Assembly (NCBI GenBank): GCA_933207985.1
Contig: OW240916.1
Location: 318,064,842 to 318,128,841 of the forward strand
Length of the DNA stretch: 64,000 nucleotides
Direction of reading: 5' to 3'
From: Pelobates cultripes
Taxonomy: Eukaryota > Chordata > Amphibia > Anura > Pelobatidae
The position numbers and the translations under genes were made by a program. Positions 42,426 through 55,336 of this stretch are shown here, in pieces; the stretch's first letter is position 1; every line of letters begins with the position of its first letter. Under the pieces are notes generated by a model. It saw only the letters and a program-made list of their open reading frames with translations, did not search any database and had not been told where the DNA came from.

Positions 42426-45400
42426 ATGATGGGCTGCTCACAGCTGCTGCCACTCTTAGTATTGTGTTTGTGCTTCCAGTCAGTGACAGGTAAGACCTCC
42501 TAATCCAATTTCCAGTATAATAGGGCAATCAGACTTATTCACTAAACTCTGGATTGTCCTGAATTGAAAAATGTAGGCTAATATAGCCACGTTGTGACCA
42601 AAACTAAGCTGGAGATATTTCAGTTATCTGCAGGTTTCTCATTAAAAATTAAACTGTAGCAAATCAAAATCCAAAACTTGTAAAATTGAGCCCAAAATAG
42701 TCAAGGTGCGCCTGTTTCGGAGTTGGAGAATGTTTCTGGATTGGCTATTTGAGGCTCGATCTTGCCATTTGGACTGTATTTCACTGTAACTGAAAGATTA
42801 CAGGGTTATATACTAAAATGAGAATTCTTAGCAGAACTGTTAGCATGGCTGTCTCTTTAGTAAATAGACCTGGCTGTGTCCAATTCACTTTAATTTGTGT
42901 TTTAATCAATAAACCTCACTATATCCCCACTCCCCAACATTGAAGCCCCTAAACGACCACAGATCTCTTTTTTTTAAAACAAGACATTTGTGGTTTGCCG
43001 TTGGTCATTAAAAGGTTAAAATGGCTCTGAGACAATGTGTACTTAGGAAAGAGTCTGAGTTCTAACACAATCTGTGCTGGCAGGTACAATGCACAACATT
43101 CTGTTGCTACACCTTATCTAATGATGGTGTTTTTTGGTTCTACGAGCGCTAATAGCTTGAGTTGTTAAAATACTCGTACTATTGTGTTTTTGTTTTACAA
43201 TGTTGTTCGCAAGTCATGATACTGTGACTTTTTTTGAGATTATTATTATTATCATTATTTTTATTTATTTTTTTAAAGAGTTACGTGATCCAAGTTAGTG
43301 AATGAAATGTTAAAAAATGCAAACCAGTAATATTCGAAAGTTAATTTATTGCAAATCCTATTATTATTCTTATTAGCATTTGTGTAGTGCCAACATCTTC
43401 CTCCGAGCTTTATGATTTGAATGTGATGATATAATAGTACATAAGAAACAAACTACTACAAACGTTAACACAAAACCGGTTTCTCCAGGTTTTGTTATTG
43501 TTTGTTTTATGAATGTAGCAATAATTGGTGAGAGTGTTGGGTAATGCATCATCATTAAAGGCATCAATGCTCAACCACGAGGTACAGTGACATAACTACT
43601 ACCTAGAACATATTAAAATGTTTTGTACTCTAAATCCCATCATTCACAGCCAGACACTACATGGTAAAAATGCTGTACTTTGCTGCTTTAGACTATTACA
43701 ATGCTCACAAGTCAAGGTATGACAGAGGAGGGAGCCTGGGACAGTGTAAGGCTGGGCAGAATGGAGGCATCAAGATTAGTGTGTGTTGGGGGGCATTTAT
43801 GAGGCATGACCCAGGAGGGAGGCCTGGTGGTTGACATGGGGGAGCACGGCTACAAAGAGAGGTATGGAGCATGGTATACTGGGAAATGAGGTCCAGAAAC
43901 ATTTGCAGCACAATTGTTAATAGTCAAGGCCATGTTCTTGGACTACACCTCCCATGATCCTTATCCATGGACTACACCTCCTGCGATCCTTACCCAGCTT
44001 TTTGTGGGAAATGTTTGCGTCTTATAAACAAAAATTATAAATGTTTCATAAAAATGGCAGCGCCAACAGGTGTACCAAAAAAACATTTACACCTAAATCT
44101 CCCTCACTGTTGGCTCTCCCCTGACTAACTGAGGAAATCGGGCGGCTGTTTGATCGGCTGGGGTGATTTCTTTTTTTCTTTTTTTTTTTCTTTTCTTTAT
44201 TCACCAAGATCAAAATGAATGTTCACAATGAAGAGTAGTGTGTCTGTTCCAGGATAGGCGTTCTTTGCTGATATGAGTCATGTCCTAGCGAGCAGTAACT
44301 ACCTGCACTTTAAGTCAAGATAATTAAAATGCCGATTTCTAGGTCACCAAGAAGGTGTGTCACGCTTTTGTTGAACAAAGAAAGTGCTTCTTTAACTCCT
44401 CGTGACCGTTTAACCAAACACACTATTTGGAACACAAACCTATCTGTTTTTTTTTGTAACAGAGATGATATAATGTAGATTGCCCTATTATTTTATATTC
44501 GGGGCTGCAACATATAAACTTCTGAAAGACTAGTTAGTAGACTTTACCAGCATATCGACGGACTTCATTTTCTCAGACTATACAAATTGAAATGGACCAC
44601 TAAAGACACCCAGGCCACTTCTTTTCAATTACGTGATTTTGGTGCAATGGTTCTGTAGGTTTAATCCCACAATGTAAAGCATTGATAGGTATTTTATTTA
44701 TTTATTTTAGAAGCTGCAATGTTTACATTTCTGGGTTAAGTCCGTAATGAGAGCTACAAAAGGCGCTTCCTGCCCCAGCAACTAAGTAAATCAGACCTTT
44801 AGTATTCCTAAGGACATGGCTACTAAGGCGTTAGAGATACAAATGTGTATTCCCGTTCAAATTCCGTTTCCTGTTCTTTACAGCTTTCAGTTTAATGTGT
44901 AAATCTCCTAGTCTAACAGTGACCCTGGCATTGATAATCGCAGTTTATCAACTGTGGGACTCACAAATTCAATAAACATAAATGATTAACCATTAGTCGA
45001 ATTTAGTGTATGAATGATAGTAATGTTTGCTTAGACAAAAGATGGATCTGGTTCCAAATATTCACATAGAATAATCCTATTCTGTCCTGTTTTAGAATTT
45101 AACAGAGATTAAACAGTATTCCAAAATTCAGATAATGAAGATGATTGTGATTCAGTGATTGTGTTTTGTTTTTACAAACCTACAATCCTGATGCTTAGGT
45201 TTAGGGAGTTTCCAGAATTGTCAGATATTGGTTAATTATAGGCATATCCTTGTTTTGATTCCATTTCTTGGGCGTATGTTGAGTGATACTTGCAGCATGG
45301 TGATGTGTGCTACAATGACAACATAGCATGTAATTACCAGCATCTCTCTAGTACTCGTAAAATAATAAAAAAATAATGATTCTATATTTGTATATGGGAT

Positions 45401-48400
45401 AAAATTAGATCACCTTTTGTTGTTGTTTGGAACAATAAACTATTTAAAGTTATTTTATTTTTTTTGTAATATCTTTTAACTCCATTTGTTTTCATCATAA
45501 AGCAGTAGCACATTCTGGAGCACTGTTTATCATTTTGAGTGATATTTGATTGGCTATTAGAATCTTATGCCAACTGCAAGATACAAAGTGAAGTGTGTCA
45601 TGAGTCCGGGGCTCAGAGTTTTAAGTCCTTTGTTACTAGCCAGGCCTTAAAAGTGATTTGTCAGTGGAAGCTTGGAGGATCTATGGCACATGCACCAGAG
45701 GGGCATTTCTGCTTGTGAGGACTTTACATGCTTTGCCAAAATGTTTTAACTAACAGAGACAAGTCTCAAGCAAGCAAAGCCTCTATAGGAAAGGATTAGG
45801 GCCAGTGGTGTATGTTGGTTTTTGTGCTGCCCTTGGCATGTTGGAACTCGGGCACCCCCGACATACATACATACATACATACCCACACCCACACCCACCC
45901 AGCCTTCCTACCTTTGGGAGTGCTGGCATGGAGTCTCTATTTCCCATGGGAATGCTGGGCTGGCGGTCAATGCAGGTGGCGATGGAGCTCTGATCTTGCT
46001 GCTCAGCTCCCTCTCCTACTGCTTAGTGACCCTGGGGCTGGAGTGATGTCATATTCCGGCTCCAGCATCACTGCGGTCTGTTTGAGGGATTTGAGGGGGG
46101 GCCTGAGGTGGTACTTGGATCCCCTAGGACAAGAGACTGACAAGGTATCTGCCGGGGCATTTTGGGGTGGCGTTTTTTTGCCCCCATCCCCTTGAAAATG
46201 CCGCCCATGGCAAATGCCTTGTCAGTCTCGCACTGATTTAGAGCATAGCTCAAAATCATGAGAGTATTTATGGGAGTGTAACAAAAGAGAAATCTGTGCC
46301 TAATAAAGAAAAATAAGCAAAACTGTTTAGTAACATTTAATTTTGTGTAGTGTATGTTCCAGGAGCTAATATTAGTGGGTTAAGGCAGCAAATTAAGCCA
46401 CACCTGAAAGGGTTAATGCTGTCCATGTCCATGTCTAACATATGTATATAATTTTTAAAGTTTTTCAGGTTTTTTAACCTTTTTTTTTATTGTCCTTTTT
46501 TTTAGTCCTCTTATTTTAACATGTATCCAATAATTGGAAATTGATGCATTATCCATAATGTGTATATATATTTTTTTATATCCTCTCTATATCTTTTTTA
46601 CACATTTGTTACTTTGTGGTGAGTGCTAAGGCCGTTTTCTATAACAATGGGCATAATGTAATGAGGTTTTAGTCACTTGTAGCTGTTACAGTGCTACATT
46701 GTGACTAAACCTGAATGCCAGTAAAGCACCACGTAGCCTCTCTCTGCTACGCATGCGCGCCAAAGATCTCCCGAGAACTATTGATCCATGAGAGGATCCG
46801 TAGCTTGAAGGAGACTGTTTCTGGTGTGCGAATGCAGTGTTAGAGCGCGAAAATCCGAAAATGGAACGTATATAAGAAGGAAGAACGGCAGCAAGAACAT
46901 CACAGCATCCACAGCTCCTGAGGAAGTCCCGAAAAACGCGGGACGAAACGCGTTGAGCCGACATCATTAGATCAGCGAACCAGCAGTCCAGAGACCGTAT
47001 TTAAGACCTTCCTTTTTTTGTCTATGCATATTGCTGAATAGCTGCAAGTAGTTATTTAGATCTAGGATCGCGACCTAGATCCATATATTCCATCTATTCT
47101 GCTTGTTAGCATAGCAGTGTCTAGACATAAGTTGTTTTAGAGTCTCACAATTGTACTGCTGTATAGCGATCTTTTATACATCTATATTTGTTTTTTACTG
47201 CATGATGTGCAGAATAAAATTGTTCATTTTTTATTGAATTTGTTCCTTTGCCTGTATAGTTTAGCGCCCTCTTATAGGTGGGTTTATTCCCATCTTATAT
47301 TTGTTCAGTGGATTGTATAGGTTTTTCAGAGTGTTCCTATAGAGTGGCAGCTTTTCTACTATAGACCAGTTCTATAGTATCTATTATCTGGATCCATCAT
47401 ATTTACTTTACCTTATATTCTGTTCTGGACTCAACTCCCCTCGATTCTCCGGTCACCATAATCAATATTGATGGAGAATCATTGTTAGCAATAAAGGCAC
47501 GGACACCACAAATGTGCTTTAACAAGATTCTCAGTGAGTATATTTTCAGGGCTAGCATTTATGCACAGTTTGTCATGCAAGCAGCGAGATTTATCGCTTC
47601 CTTGTAGTTAATAGTACATACTTGTCTGACATTAAAAGATAAGCATTTGAATAAAGACAGGACAGGAACATCCTGAGATCGAGCAAGGTCGCACATCCTC
47701 TAGAAGTAAGACCTTGGTACAAAATACATCTGCCAAAGTCAGCATAATTATTTCAAACATTATTTTAAAGCATATAAAGCAAAAAGAGTTTAACTATTTC
47801 ATATCCTTACAGTCAGCACTAATGATTCTAAACCTTATCTAAGCATAAAATACAAATGAACAAGAAAAGTTAACTACTTCATATTCTTACAACACCAACA
47901 TGGAGGTTTTCCACTTAAGCTAATGTTGTCAGTCCCAAAATGGCTAAAATGAAGATTTATGACAGTGGGTTCTTTCATTAACTGGTTCCTTACTGGGTCA
48001 ACATTGAGCTGTCTCAAAAGTCCAGAGGGTGTTGTTAGAATGTGAGTTAAGTTCTGGAATTCTAATACTGAACAATGGCTGCCAGAAATATGTTACAGCC
48101 AAGTCTTTGAGACTCGAAAGAGTGAGGTTCTGAGGTAATCCATTACGGAAAGATGAGTGGTAGTCAGCACAACTTATTTTCTGGAATCAATTACAAGACC
48201 AGAGTTCTTGGCAATGCATTAGCTCTGTGCCGGATTGAAAATAAATCCTTTGATGGTATTACAGATAGAAGCTTAAAGTTCTTTGGAAAGTTAGTGATAT
48301 CCATGAGTGTGCTTGTTGGTATGTCCACTGTGAGTGACTCCTTCGTCAAAAGAAGCGGCATATAGTATACAAAATGTTCAGACTATTTGGGCAACATTAA

Positions 48401-51400
48401 GGCACTCCAGAAAATGTGTAGAAATATTTGCCCATGCCTAGAAATGATCCCATAATAAATCAATAATGTACTGTGTGAAAAGTTTAACATTCTATTAAAT
48501 ATTGCACAATTTACAACAACCTCTATAAACTAAGCATTCAGAAAGTAAAGAGAAGTGGTTTAGTGCAATACTAAAATCAGGAGTGGTGTCTAGTGTAAAC
48601 ATGATCCTACCTACTATCTCAACGTAGAATTATCTGAGTCGCACCCGGACTCTAAGCACTAACCTAGTGAATAAGTGGTAATGTGATACAAAATGTTGTG
48701 CCTAAGAAAGCATTTAAACAGAGTTTTATCAATAAACTTCTACAAGAAATAAGTACTCTCAGTCAAAAACTTAAAACAAAATATATATATATTTTTTTTT
48801 TTAAAGTATTAAAATTTGATAAACGAATTGCTTGAAAAAAAATAACAAAAGAGAGAAAATTACCAGAAATATCTGGCATACAAATACCACGGTCAGTTTT
48901 GCTAACAACTAGAATTTCCACTGGTTAACCCCTTCAGGACTGTGTTGTACGTTAATGACTAGGGCTGTTTTTTTTTCAGGACAAAAAAGGCTTTCTTTAT
49001 ATACCATTATTTGTATAATGTCGTCAGATAATTTTACTAAAGAAAAATTTAAAGAAAACATGTTTTTTTTACTTGAAAAATATTTTACTATCTAGAAAAG
49101 CTAATGGGGGAAAAAATGCTAAATAGATTCCAAATTTTGTCCGGAGTTTAAAAATACCCAGTGTTTACGTGCTTTTTTTTTTTTTTGGCAAGTTATATGG
49201 CTATAAGTACAAGTAGGAAATTGCTGTTTAAAAATATATATATATATATATATATATTTAAAATGTATCAATAGTGACATTGTAACACTATTATCTGTCA
49301 TAAATCTCTGAATCACACCCCACATGTACATATTTTTTTAAAGTAGACAACCCAGGGTATTCAATATGGGGTATGTCCAGTCTTTTTTTAGTAGCCACTT
49401 AGTCACAAACACTGGCCAAAGTTAGGATTTATATTTGTTTGTCTGTTAAAAATACAAAAAACAATTATGAATGCTAATTTTGGCCAGTGCTTGTGACTAA
49501 GTGGCTACTAAAAAAGACTGAACATACACCATTTGCAATACCTTGGGTTGTCTACTTTTGCAAATGGTATGCCATCATGGGGGTAATTATCATTCCTGGG
49601 CTACCATACGCTCTCAAAGGCAACGTAACCAACCTGGCAATTTTCAATGTAAAAATATTTGACCCTTATATTTAACCATGTAACTTTTTCAAAAACACTA
49701 TAAAACCTGTACATGGGGGGTACTGTTATACTCGGGAGACTTCGCTGAACACAAATATTAGTGTTTCAAAACAGTAAAACTTATTACAACAATATCATCA
49801 GTGAAACTGCCGTTTGTGTGTGAAAACTGCAAAAAATTTTACTTTCACTGACAATATCATCGCTGTGATCTGTTTTATGGTTTTGAAACAGTAATATTTG
49901 TGTTCAGCGAAGTCTCCAGAGTAAAACTGTACCCCCCGCCCCATGTACAGGTTTTAGGGTGTCATAGAAAGTTACAGGGTTAAATACAGTGCTAGCAAAT
50001 TAAATTCTCTGGACTCTGGACCTGATTGTCAGGCAGGTCCCTCAAATTGCAATCAATAGAACTAGTTAATTATGTAAAAATATTACATAAATATGCACGT
50101 AGAATTTAAATATATATATCTATATCTGTGTGTGTGTATATATTGTTTAGTGAATAAGTGAGTGTGCTGGATTCTGATATATATATGTGTGTGTGTGTGT
50201 GTCATTTAATTCTGAGTGTATTTTTATATTAATATATGTATTTATTAATATAAAAATACACTTAGTATGAATATATATATTTTATTTTACACATGCAGTC
50301 AGATACTTGGACGCCTATTGCGGCCATGTGACCACTCTGTTAGAGTGATCACATGGCCGCGGGGGCCTAATTCGCCGAGGGAGGACTGTCTGGGCTATCA
50401 GGCAGTCCCCCACACACAGGGAGCAACGTCGATCAGGTAAATAAATATTACTGTTATGACTGTTCCGGACCGTCATTGGTCCTCAAGGGGATGTTTCCTT
50501 CCTTAAGGGGTTAAATAACTGTGTACATGGTGGCCACGTTCCTTTCTGTTTAAGAGGTGCTTCCGTATGGGGAAACATTGAATAGGCTGATATTATCTAC
50601 ACCACATTGTGGAGACCAGTGTGCAAGGGCTGAAAAATAAGTACATCTCATCTTTCAAACCCTCATACGACAAGTGACAACCCTAAAATATATATAACTT
50701 AAAACTATAGCTCGGGAATACGTCTGTATAGTTTTCGTTTTGTTTTGGTTTTCCAACTCCTTCATCCATTTTTCTTTATAATAAACCCTATTCTCATAAA
50801 TTTCTTAGTGTTGCCTAAATGCAAATTTTTAGAAAAAGTTTGAAAATGTAAAAAAAAAATTAACCATTAATCTGCTCTTATATCTTCTCTGTTATAAAAG
50901 TAATACACATAACTGACCTAGATCTATCTAATTTCTATTGCAAAATATAAAATTTCACATTGTGCGATTTTTGTTCTCATTACAGGAATTAACACCACGT
51001 GTTCATCAGTTGGAGGAAGAAGTTTCATTTTTGTCAAGGTAGAATCCTGTAACGGTTCTGGGAACTATGTTTATGCAGTGGACGACTTTGCAGCAAATGT
51101 ACTGACCAGCAGGTTGACTACTGGTTTCATCCCAGCGGTTTACTTAATAGTGTTTATCATTGGCTTACCAAGCAACGCAATAGCCTTGTGGGTCTTCTTA
51201 TTCAGAACCAAGAAGAAACATCCGGCTGTAATATACATGGCTAATCTGGCTATGGCTGATCTAATGCTTATCATATGGTTTCCTTTCAAGGCTGCCTACC
51301 ACTTGAATGGCAATAACTGGATTTATGGCGAAGCTATGTGCAAAATGTTTGTCGGCTTTTTTTACGGAAATATGTATTGCTCGATCTTATTCATGACATG

Positions 51401-52094
51401 TCTTAGTGTCCAGAGATACTGGGTCATTGTTAACCCTATGTCGCATGCCAGAAAGAACTCAAGAATTGCACTCATTGTTTCAGTACTTGTATGGATCTTA
51501 ATTATTCTAGGCACAATCCCACTATATCTTTTTAACCAAACTGTTCACCTGCCAAGACTCAACATTACAACTTGCCATGATGCCCTGCCACTTGACACCC
51601 TATCCTTCGATATGTTCAACTACTTCATATCCCTGGCAATCGGGGTATTTTTTTTCCCTGCGGTTCTCACTACATTGGCTTACGTTCTCATGATTAAGAC
51701 TTTGAATGCCTCTATCACTGATGAAGATATTGGAAAAAAGAGGAAGAGAGCGATTCGACTTATCATTATAGTGCTTGTTATGTATCTTGTCTGTTTTATA
51801 CCCAGTAACGTTCTTATTATAGTTCATTACTCTTTCATTAAGAAAAGGTATATTGACAACATCTATGCAGTTTACATCGTCGCTCTGTGTCTCTCCTCTA
51901 TGAACAGCTGCATTGATCCTTTTGTCTACTACTTTGTTTCAAATGACTTTCGGGATCACGTGAAAAACACTTTCAAATGCCGGAGTGTACGGACTGTCGA
52001 GAGAATGCGAATCTCTTTTAGTTCCATGAAATACTCAAGAAAGACCAGTTCCTACACATCGAGCTCAAATAACACGAAAACTAGCGAATGTTGA
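42426..52094 (+). CDS. F2RL1: Protease-activated receptor 2-like, copy A (two exons)
   Basis: Class A GPCR. Proteases cut its extracellular N-terminus and the new end acts as a tethered ligand, coupling to G proteins at the plasma membrane. Exon 1 (42426-42489) encodes a hydrophobic signal peptide and ends in phase 1 at GTAAGA. Exon 2 (50986-52094) follows ATTACAG. Together: 390 codons; human PAR2 has 397. Seven membrane segments span about residues 68-345. Seen: cut site GGR33|S34 with predicted ligand SFIFVKV; C140 and C218 (CHD) for the loop disulfide; PAR2-type QRY at 164-166; DPFVY at 332-336; C353 after helix 8 (possible palmitoylation); Ser/Thr-rich tail. N-glycosylation sites: N24, N44, N214. 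The second ATG (42429) has the better start context (A at -3, G at +4). F2RL1 over F2R or F2RL2 rests on QRYWVIVNP, CHD and the CRSVRTV tail. Confidence 0.93.
45797..46240. repeat. GC-rich hAT-like repeat in intron 1, copy A
   Basis: Opens 'GGGCCAGTGGTGTATGTTGG' and closes with 'GCCGCCCATGGCAAATGCC'. A tetranucleotide run (ATAC)n lies at 45861-45884, replaced by (AT)n in copy B (59354-59401). Ends resemble hAT-type repeats, but no target duplication was shown. Confidence 0.4.
46423..47423. repeat. 1001-bp segment present only in copy A
   Basis: Copy A and copy B intron sequences match up to ...AATGCTGT and again from TCTGGACTC; the bases between are absent from copy B (junction at about 59945). 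CTGT stands on both sides in copy A. The segment contains 'GACGAAACGCGTTGAG', a motif I recall as common in frog repeats. It can be an insertion in A or a microhomology deletion in B. Confidence 0.75.
48929..50510. mobile_element. TTAA-flanked palindromic element, copy 3 (F2RL1 A intron)
   Basis: TTAA at 48925-48928 and 50511-50514; ends CCCCTTCAGGAC and ...CCTTAAGGGG. It keeps the two hairpins (about 49340-49720 and 49690-49960) and loop motifs of copies 1 and 2, but the terminal hairpin differs (about 50461-50500). Confidence 0.7.
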
Positions 52095-53416
52095 AAGGTT
52101 TTCATTTGTTTTTTTTCCTTTCTACATTGAAGAGGGAGAACTATTTTTCTAGGTTTTTAAAAGACTGGAATTTTGCTGGTAAAGAATGCAGGTCCTTCTA
52201 GCACAGCAAGACTGAACATGTACTGTAAATGTATTTTTTGTTTTGTTAGACTGATTAAGTGGAGCACTGAAATACTAAATAAGACTAGTTATTCAAAGTT
52301 ATTATGAAAAATACAAAGCTTTTGTTGGGATCGCCAGAAATTAATAGACCCTTTTGTAACTTCAAATTTAAAACTCTGTGCCTTTTTTTTTAATAGGAAA
52401 TAGGGGGCAAAATTTGTTATTAATAATCTATCATAAAGATGAGCAGTACAACAGAAAAAAAAAAAAAAAACCCTCCTTACAGGTAGACTAGGCATAGTAT
52501 AGCATTTTGGGAAATGTAATTTATACAATAAGCTAGCCAAATAGACAACAAATGTATTGATTAACCGTCATTTCACTGTATTTGACACTGGTAGTCTTTA
52601 TCGCAATAACCATAAAGACTGCAATCGTAGAGGTGAGACTGACTGATTCAACCGGCCTATTACAAGACATTAAATTGAGAGGAGGAATTAATATTCATAC
52701 GGTTTGTCTTTAACTCTCTCCATCTACTTGTGATTTAGCCAACACAATGTACATTTTAATATCCCACAACTAATTTTGATAGCTTGTTATATAAGGGTTT
52801 ATCCGTTCTCCTAAAATAGCTCTTGTCTGATAAAGGATTACAGCTTTTCTAATTCTTACGAAATGAATTATGGGTTTGAAATCCTAACACAACTGGTGTG
52901 TGATGTAACATCAATTCATTCTAACGTAAATACCAATGTATTTTTTATTTTTTATTTTATATTATTGAAAATATTTTTAGCTTGTCTGGAAACTCCTTGT
53001 CACCAATGAACATAGTAATTTATTATTTAAACTCTGAATTGTAGCAAAATGTAGGTAAAACCTAGCTGATTCTTCAGCTCGGCTTCTGTATCCTCCATTC
53101 TGCCATTCAGATGTTCGTTTGTTACAACTTGAGTTTAATGAATAATCCGGACTCTGTGATCCCTGGGAGAATTACGCCATAATCTTGCCAATAATTACCC
53201 CATACTGCTGGAACAGAAGGGAGGTTGTTGACACATCCTTAATCACTTAAACTGTATTCACACCCTTACGTAAAGAATTGTTTCGTGATAACAATGACTT
53301 TGTAAAGCACTTCTAACCATGTACTGGTTGTGATTTGTCACTTCAATATTTATATATCGTCTGTGTATATTGATCTGTTTGTGTGTCTTCACTTACATAC
53401 AGTGTTTCCTACAGTG

Positions 53417-53474
<58 letters not shown>

Positions 53475-54792
53475 TATATTTTCCAGCACAAAGTATAGAG
53501 ATTAGTGTGCATTTTTTTTTATTTTTCTTATGTCTGAAAGTTGATTTCAATTGTTTCATTTTTTACGTTTATATTTATTAAATATCACAATTTTTTAACA
53601 CAATTACTGAGGAAAAAAAACTCTGCACTATTGTTCTTTAATACAGTTTACGTAAGCATTGTGTGTACAGTCACTATATTTCCCCAAACAAGGTTGTTGA
53701 AAATAGTAATCTGAGCCATGTATTTTACAGAACAAGTTTGGCCCTCCTCTACAAATGGTTACAGGGTTACTCCAAACCTTTTTAGTTAACATTTGATTTT
53801 ACTCAATAATGCTGTATTTGACATTACTAACTTGTGCCCTCCACCCTTCCTTGCCCCCTCAGGGTTAAACTAATCCTAATAAAAAGCTTTAAACTCACCT
53901 GACGCTGGGCCGAAGCTCCCCATACTTGTTTGCACAGCTCTTCTGACATCACAGCATCCATGAGCCACATGAACTGTGAGTCATTAAGGGTATGGATGGA
54001 AGACATCGGGGGGGTTTCTTTAAAAGGAAGTTGAGGCGACATGAAGGGAGGAGGGTAGATGAATGCTGCCTGATGACTGTGCGTGCCCATGACCGATGTA
54101 TTTTTTTTTTTTTGCACAGAACTGACATTGGACATCTCGGTATAGATTTCCTAGCTGCCTAAGTTACGTGTTCCAGGTGTGCAACTAACACCCGGTGCAA
54201 CAGTGATTATATCATGTCGCTGTATATGCTGTGTTTGCCGAAACGCTGAACATAAAGTTCCTACTACCGTAACCGTTTCTAAAAGCCGAAGTGGTCATGG
54301 TGATTGGAGTAACCCTTTAATAAATTGTTAGCATGTTGCTTCATTAGAACATGGTGACTTTCAATTATATTTCAAATACTGGGTTCCAACTTTATACTGC
54401 ATTTTGGATTTTTTTCTTTTAACAGATGTAGTGTTTGTAAATGGGGGGGGGGGAGGGGAAGCAGGGTGGAAATTTAAGTGAAATTAACAAGAAAATCATG
54501 GAGAGAAGTCTAATGGAGGTTATAAGCTAAACAAGAAGACTTGGCATGTGAGCCACTGTAATGGAGGTTAGCCTACCAGTACTCAAGAAATCTAAACATC
54601 CATGGCGAATATAAACAATAAAGGTGTTTTGGTATGTAGTAACATACAGGGAACCAAGAATTTAAAGTGTGATCATGAAGTGAGGGACCTTGATTAATCA
54701 GGAGGAGGGATGGACACATTCTAGAGCAGCATATTTAGAAACAGCCTTTTTATGTGATTGATCAGAAATTGTAGGATTGTATAAACACAAAC
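52095..54792 (+). other. F2RL1 copy A 3' UTR and downstream DNA
   Basis: No further coding frame. Candidate AATAAA signals lie at 53878-53883 and 54309-54314, so the 3' UTR may be up to about 1.8-2.2 kb; its true end is unknown. A (TA)n run is at 53419-53471. A minus-strand 102-codon frame (53827-54135) has no recognisable domain. The region ends at the N gap. Confidence 0.5.
53419..53471. repeat. (TA)n microsatellite
   Basis: Uninterrupted TA run of about 53 bp in the 3' flank of F2RL1 copy A. Confidence 0.95.
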
Positions 54793-55098
54793 NNNNNNNN
54801 NNNNNNNNNNNNNNNNNNNNNNNNNNNNNNNNNNNNNNNNNNNNNNNNNNNNNNNNNNNNNNNNNNNNNNNNNNNNNNNNNNNNNNNNNNNNNNNNNNNN
54901 NNNNNNNNNNNNNNNNNNNNNNNNNNNNNNNNNNNNNNNNNNNNNNNNNNNNNNNNNNNNNNNNNNNNNNNNNNNNNNNNNNNNNNNNNNNNNNNNNNNN
55001 NNNNNNNNNNNNNNNNNNNNNNNNNNNNNNNNNNNNNNNNNNNNNNNNNNNNNNNNNNNNNNNNNNNNNNNNNNNNNNNNNNNNNNNNNNNNNNNNNN
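54793..55098. other. Assembly gap (306 N)
   Basis: Run of N between the two F2RL1 copies. Unlike the 100-N gap at 21494, its length looks estimated (read pairs or an optical/linkage map). Confidence 0.99.
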
Positions 55099-55330
55099 TT
55101 GCCTTTAATTGTATTTATTTTATTCTATTCCTTGTGCAGCATCAGAATACCTGGGCGTCTCCATTTTGTTCTCCTCTGTCCACGATGCCTGCTCTGTGCC
55201 TTGTGTGGGATACTTGTTTTACTGATGGATTCTGGGTAAGTTAGCAAATGAAATGGAACTTTGCTTAAGCTCCCCCCATTTCCAAAGATCATGCTCCCCA
55301 TAAGAAAAAGTAGTCCCTAGTTTATCTTAC
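55099..55330 (+). repeat. Repeat related to 29250-29415
   Basis: Shares the ordered strings 'CCATTTTGTTCT', 'GGGTAA' and 'CCCTAGTTT' with the LTR-like repeat at 29130-29500. It ends just before F2RL1 copy B homology starts at 55337. Confidence 0.4.
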
Positions 55331-55336
55331 ACAAAA

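Larger units (their letters stand above)
42490..50985 (+). other. F2RL1 copy A intron 1 (8496 bp)
   Basis: GT...AG intron, phase 1, in the place where PAR genes carry their single coding intron. It holds a GC-rich repeat (45797-46240), a 1001-bp copy-A-only segment (46423-47423), a repeat-like region present in both copies (47424-48920) and TTAA-flanked element copy 3. A 70-codon frame at 48153-48365 is conserved only because the whole intron is duplicated. Confidence 0.9.

Noticed and set aside
45805..46195. Overlapping frames with His/Tyr/Thr or Ile/Tyr repeats
   Set aside because: They include microsatellite translation and lie in a GC-rich repeat present in both introns.
48153..48365. 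70-codon frame present in both F2RL1 introns (also 60674-60886)
   Set aside because: Conserved only because the intron is duplicated; one amino-acid difference, no domain, no splice context.
53827..54135. 102-codon minus-strand frame downstream of F2RL1
   Set aside because: No domain, no homologous pattern, and probably repeat-derived.
54777..55244. 155-codon open frame across the 306-N gap
   Set aside because: Most of it is N; no coding evidence on either side.
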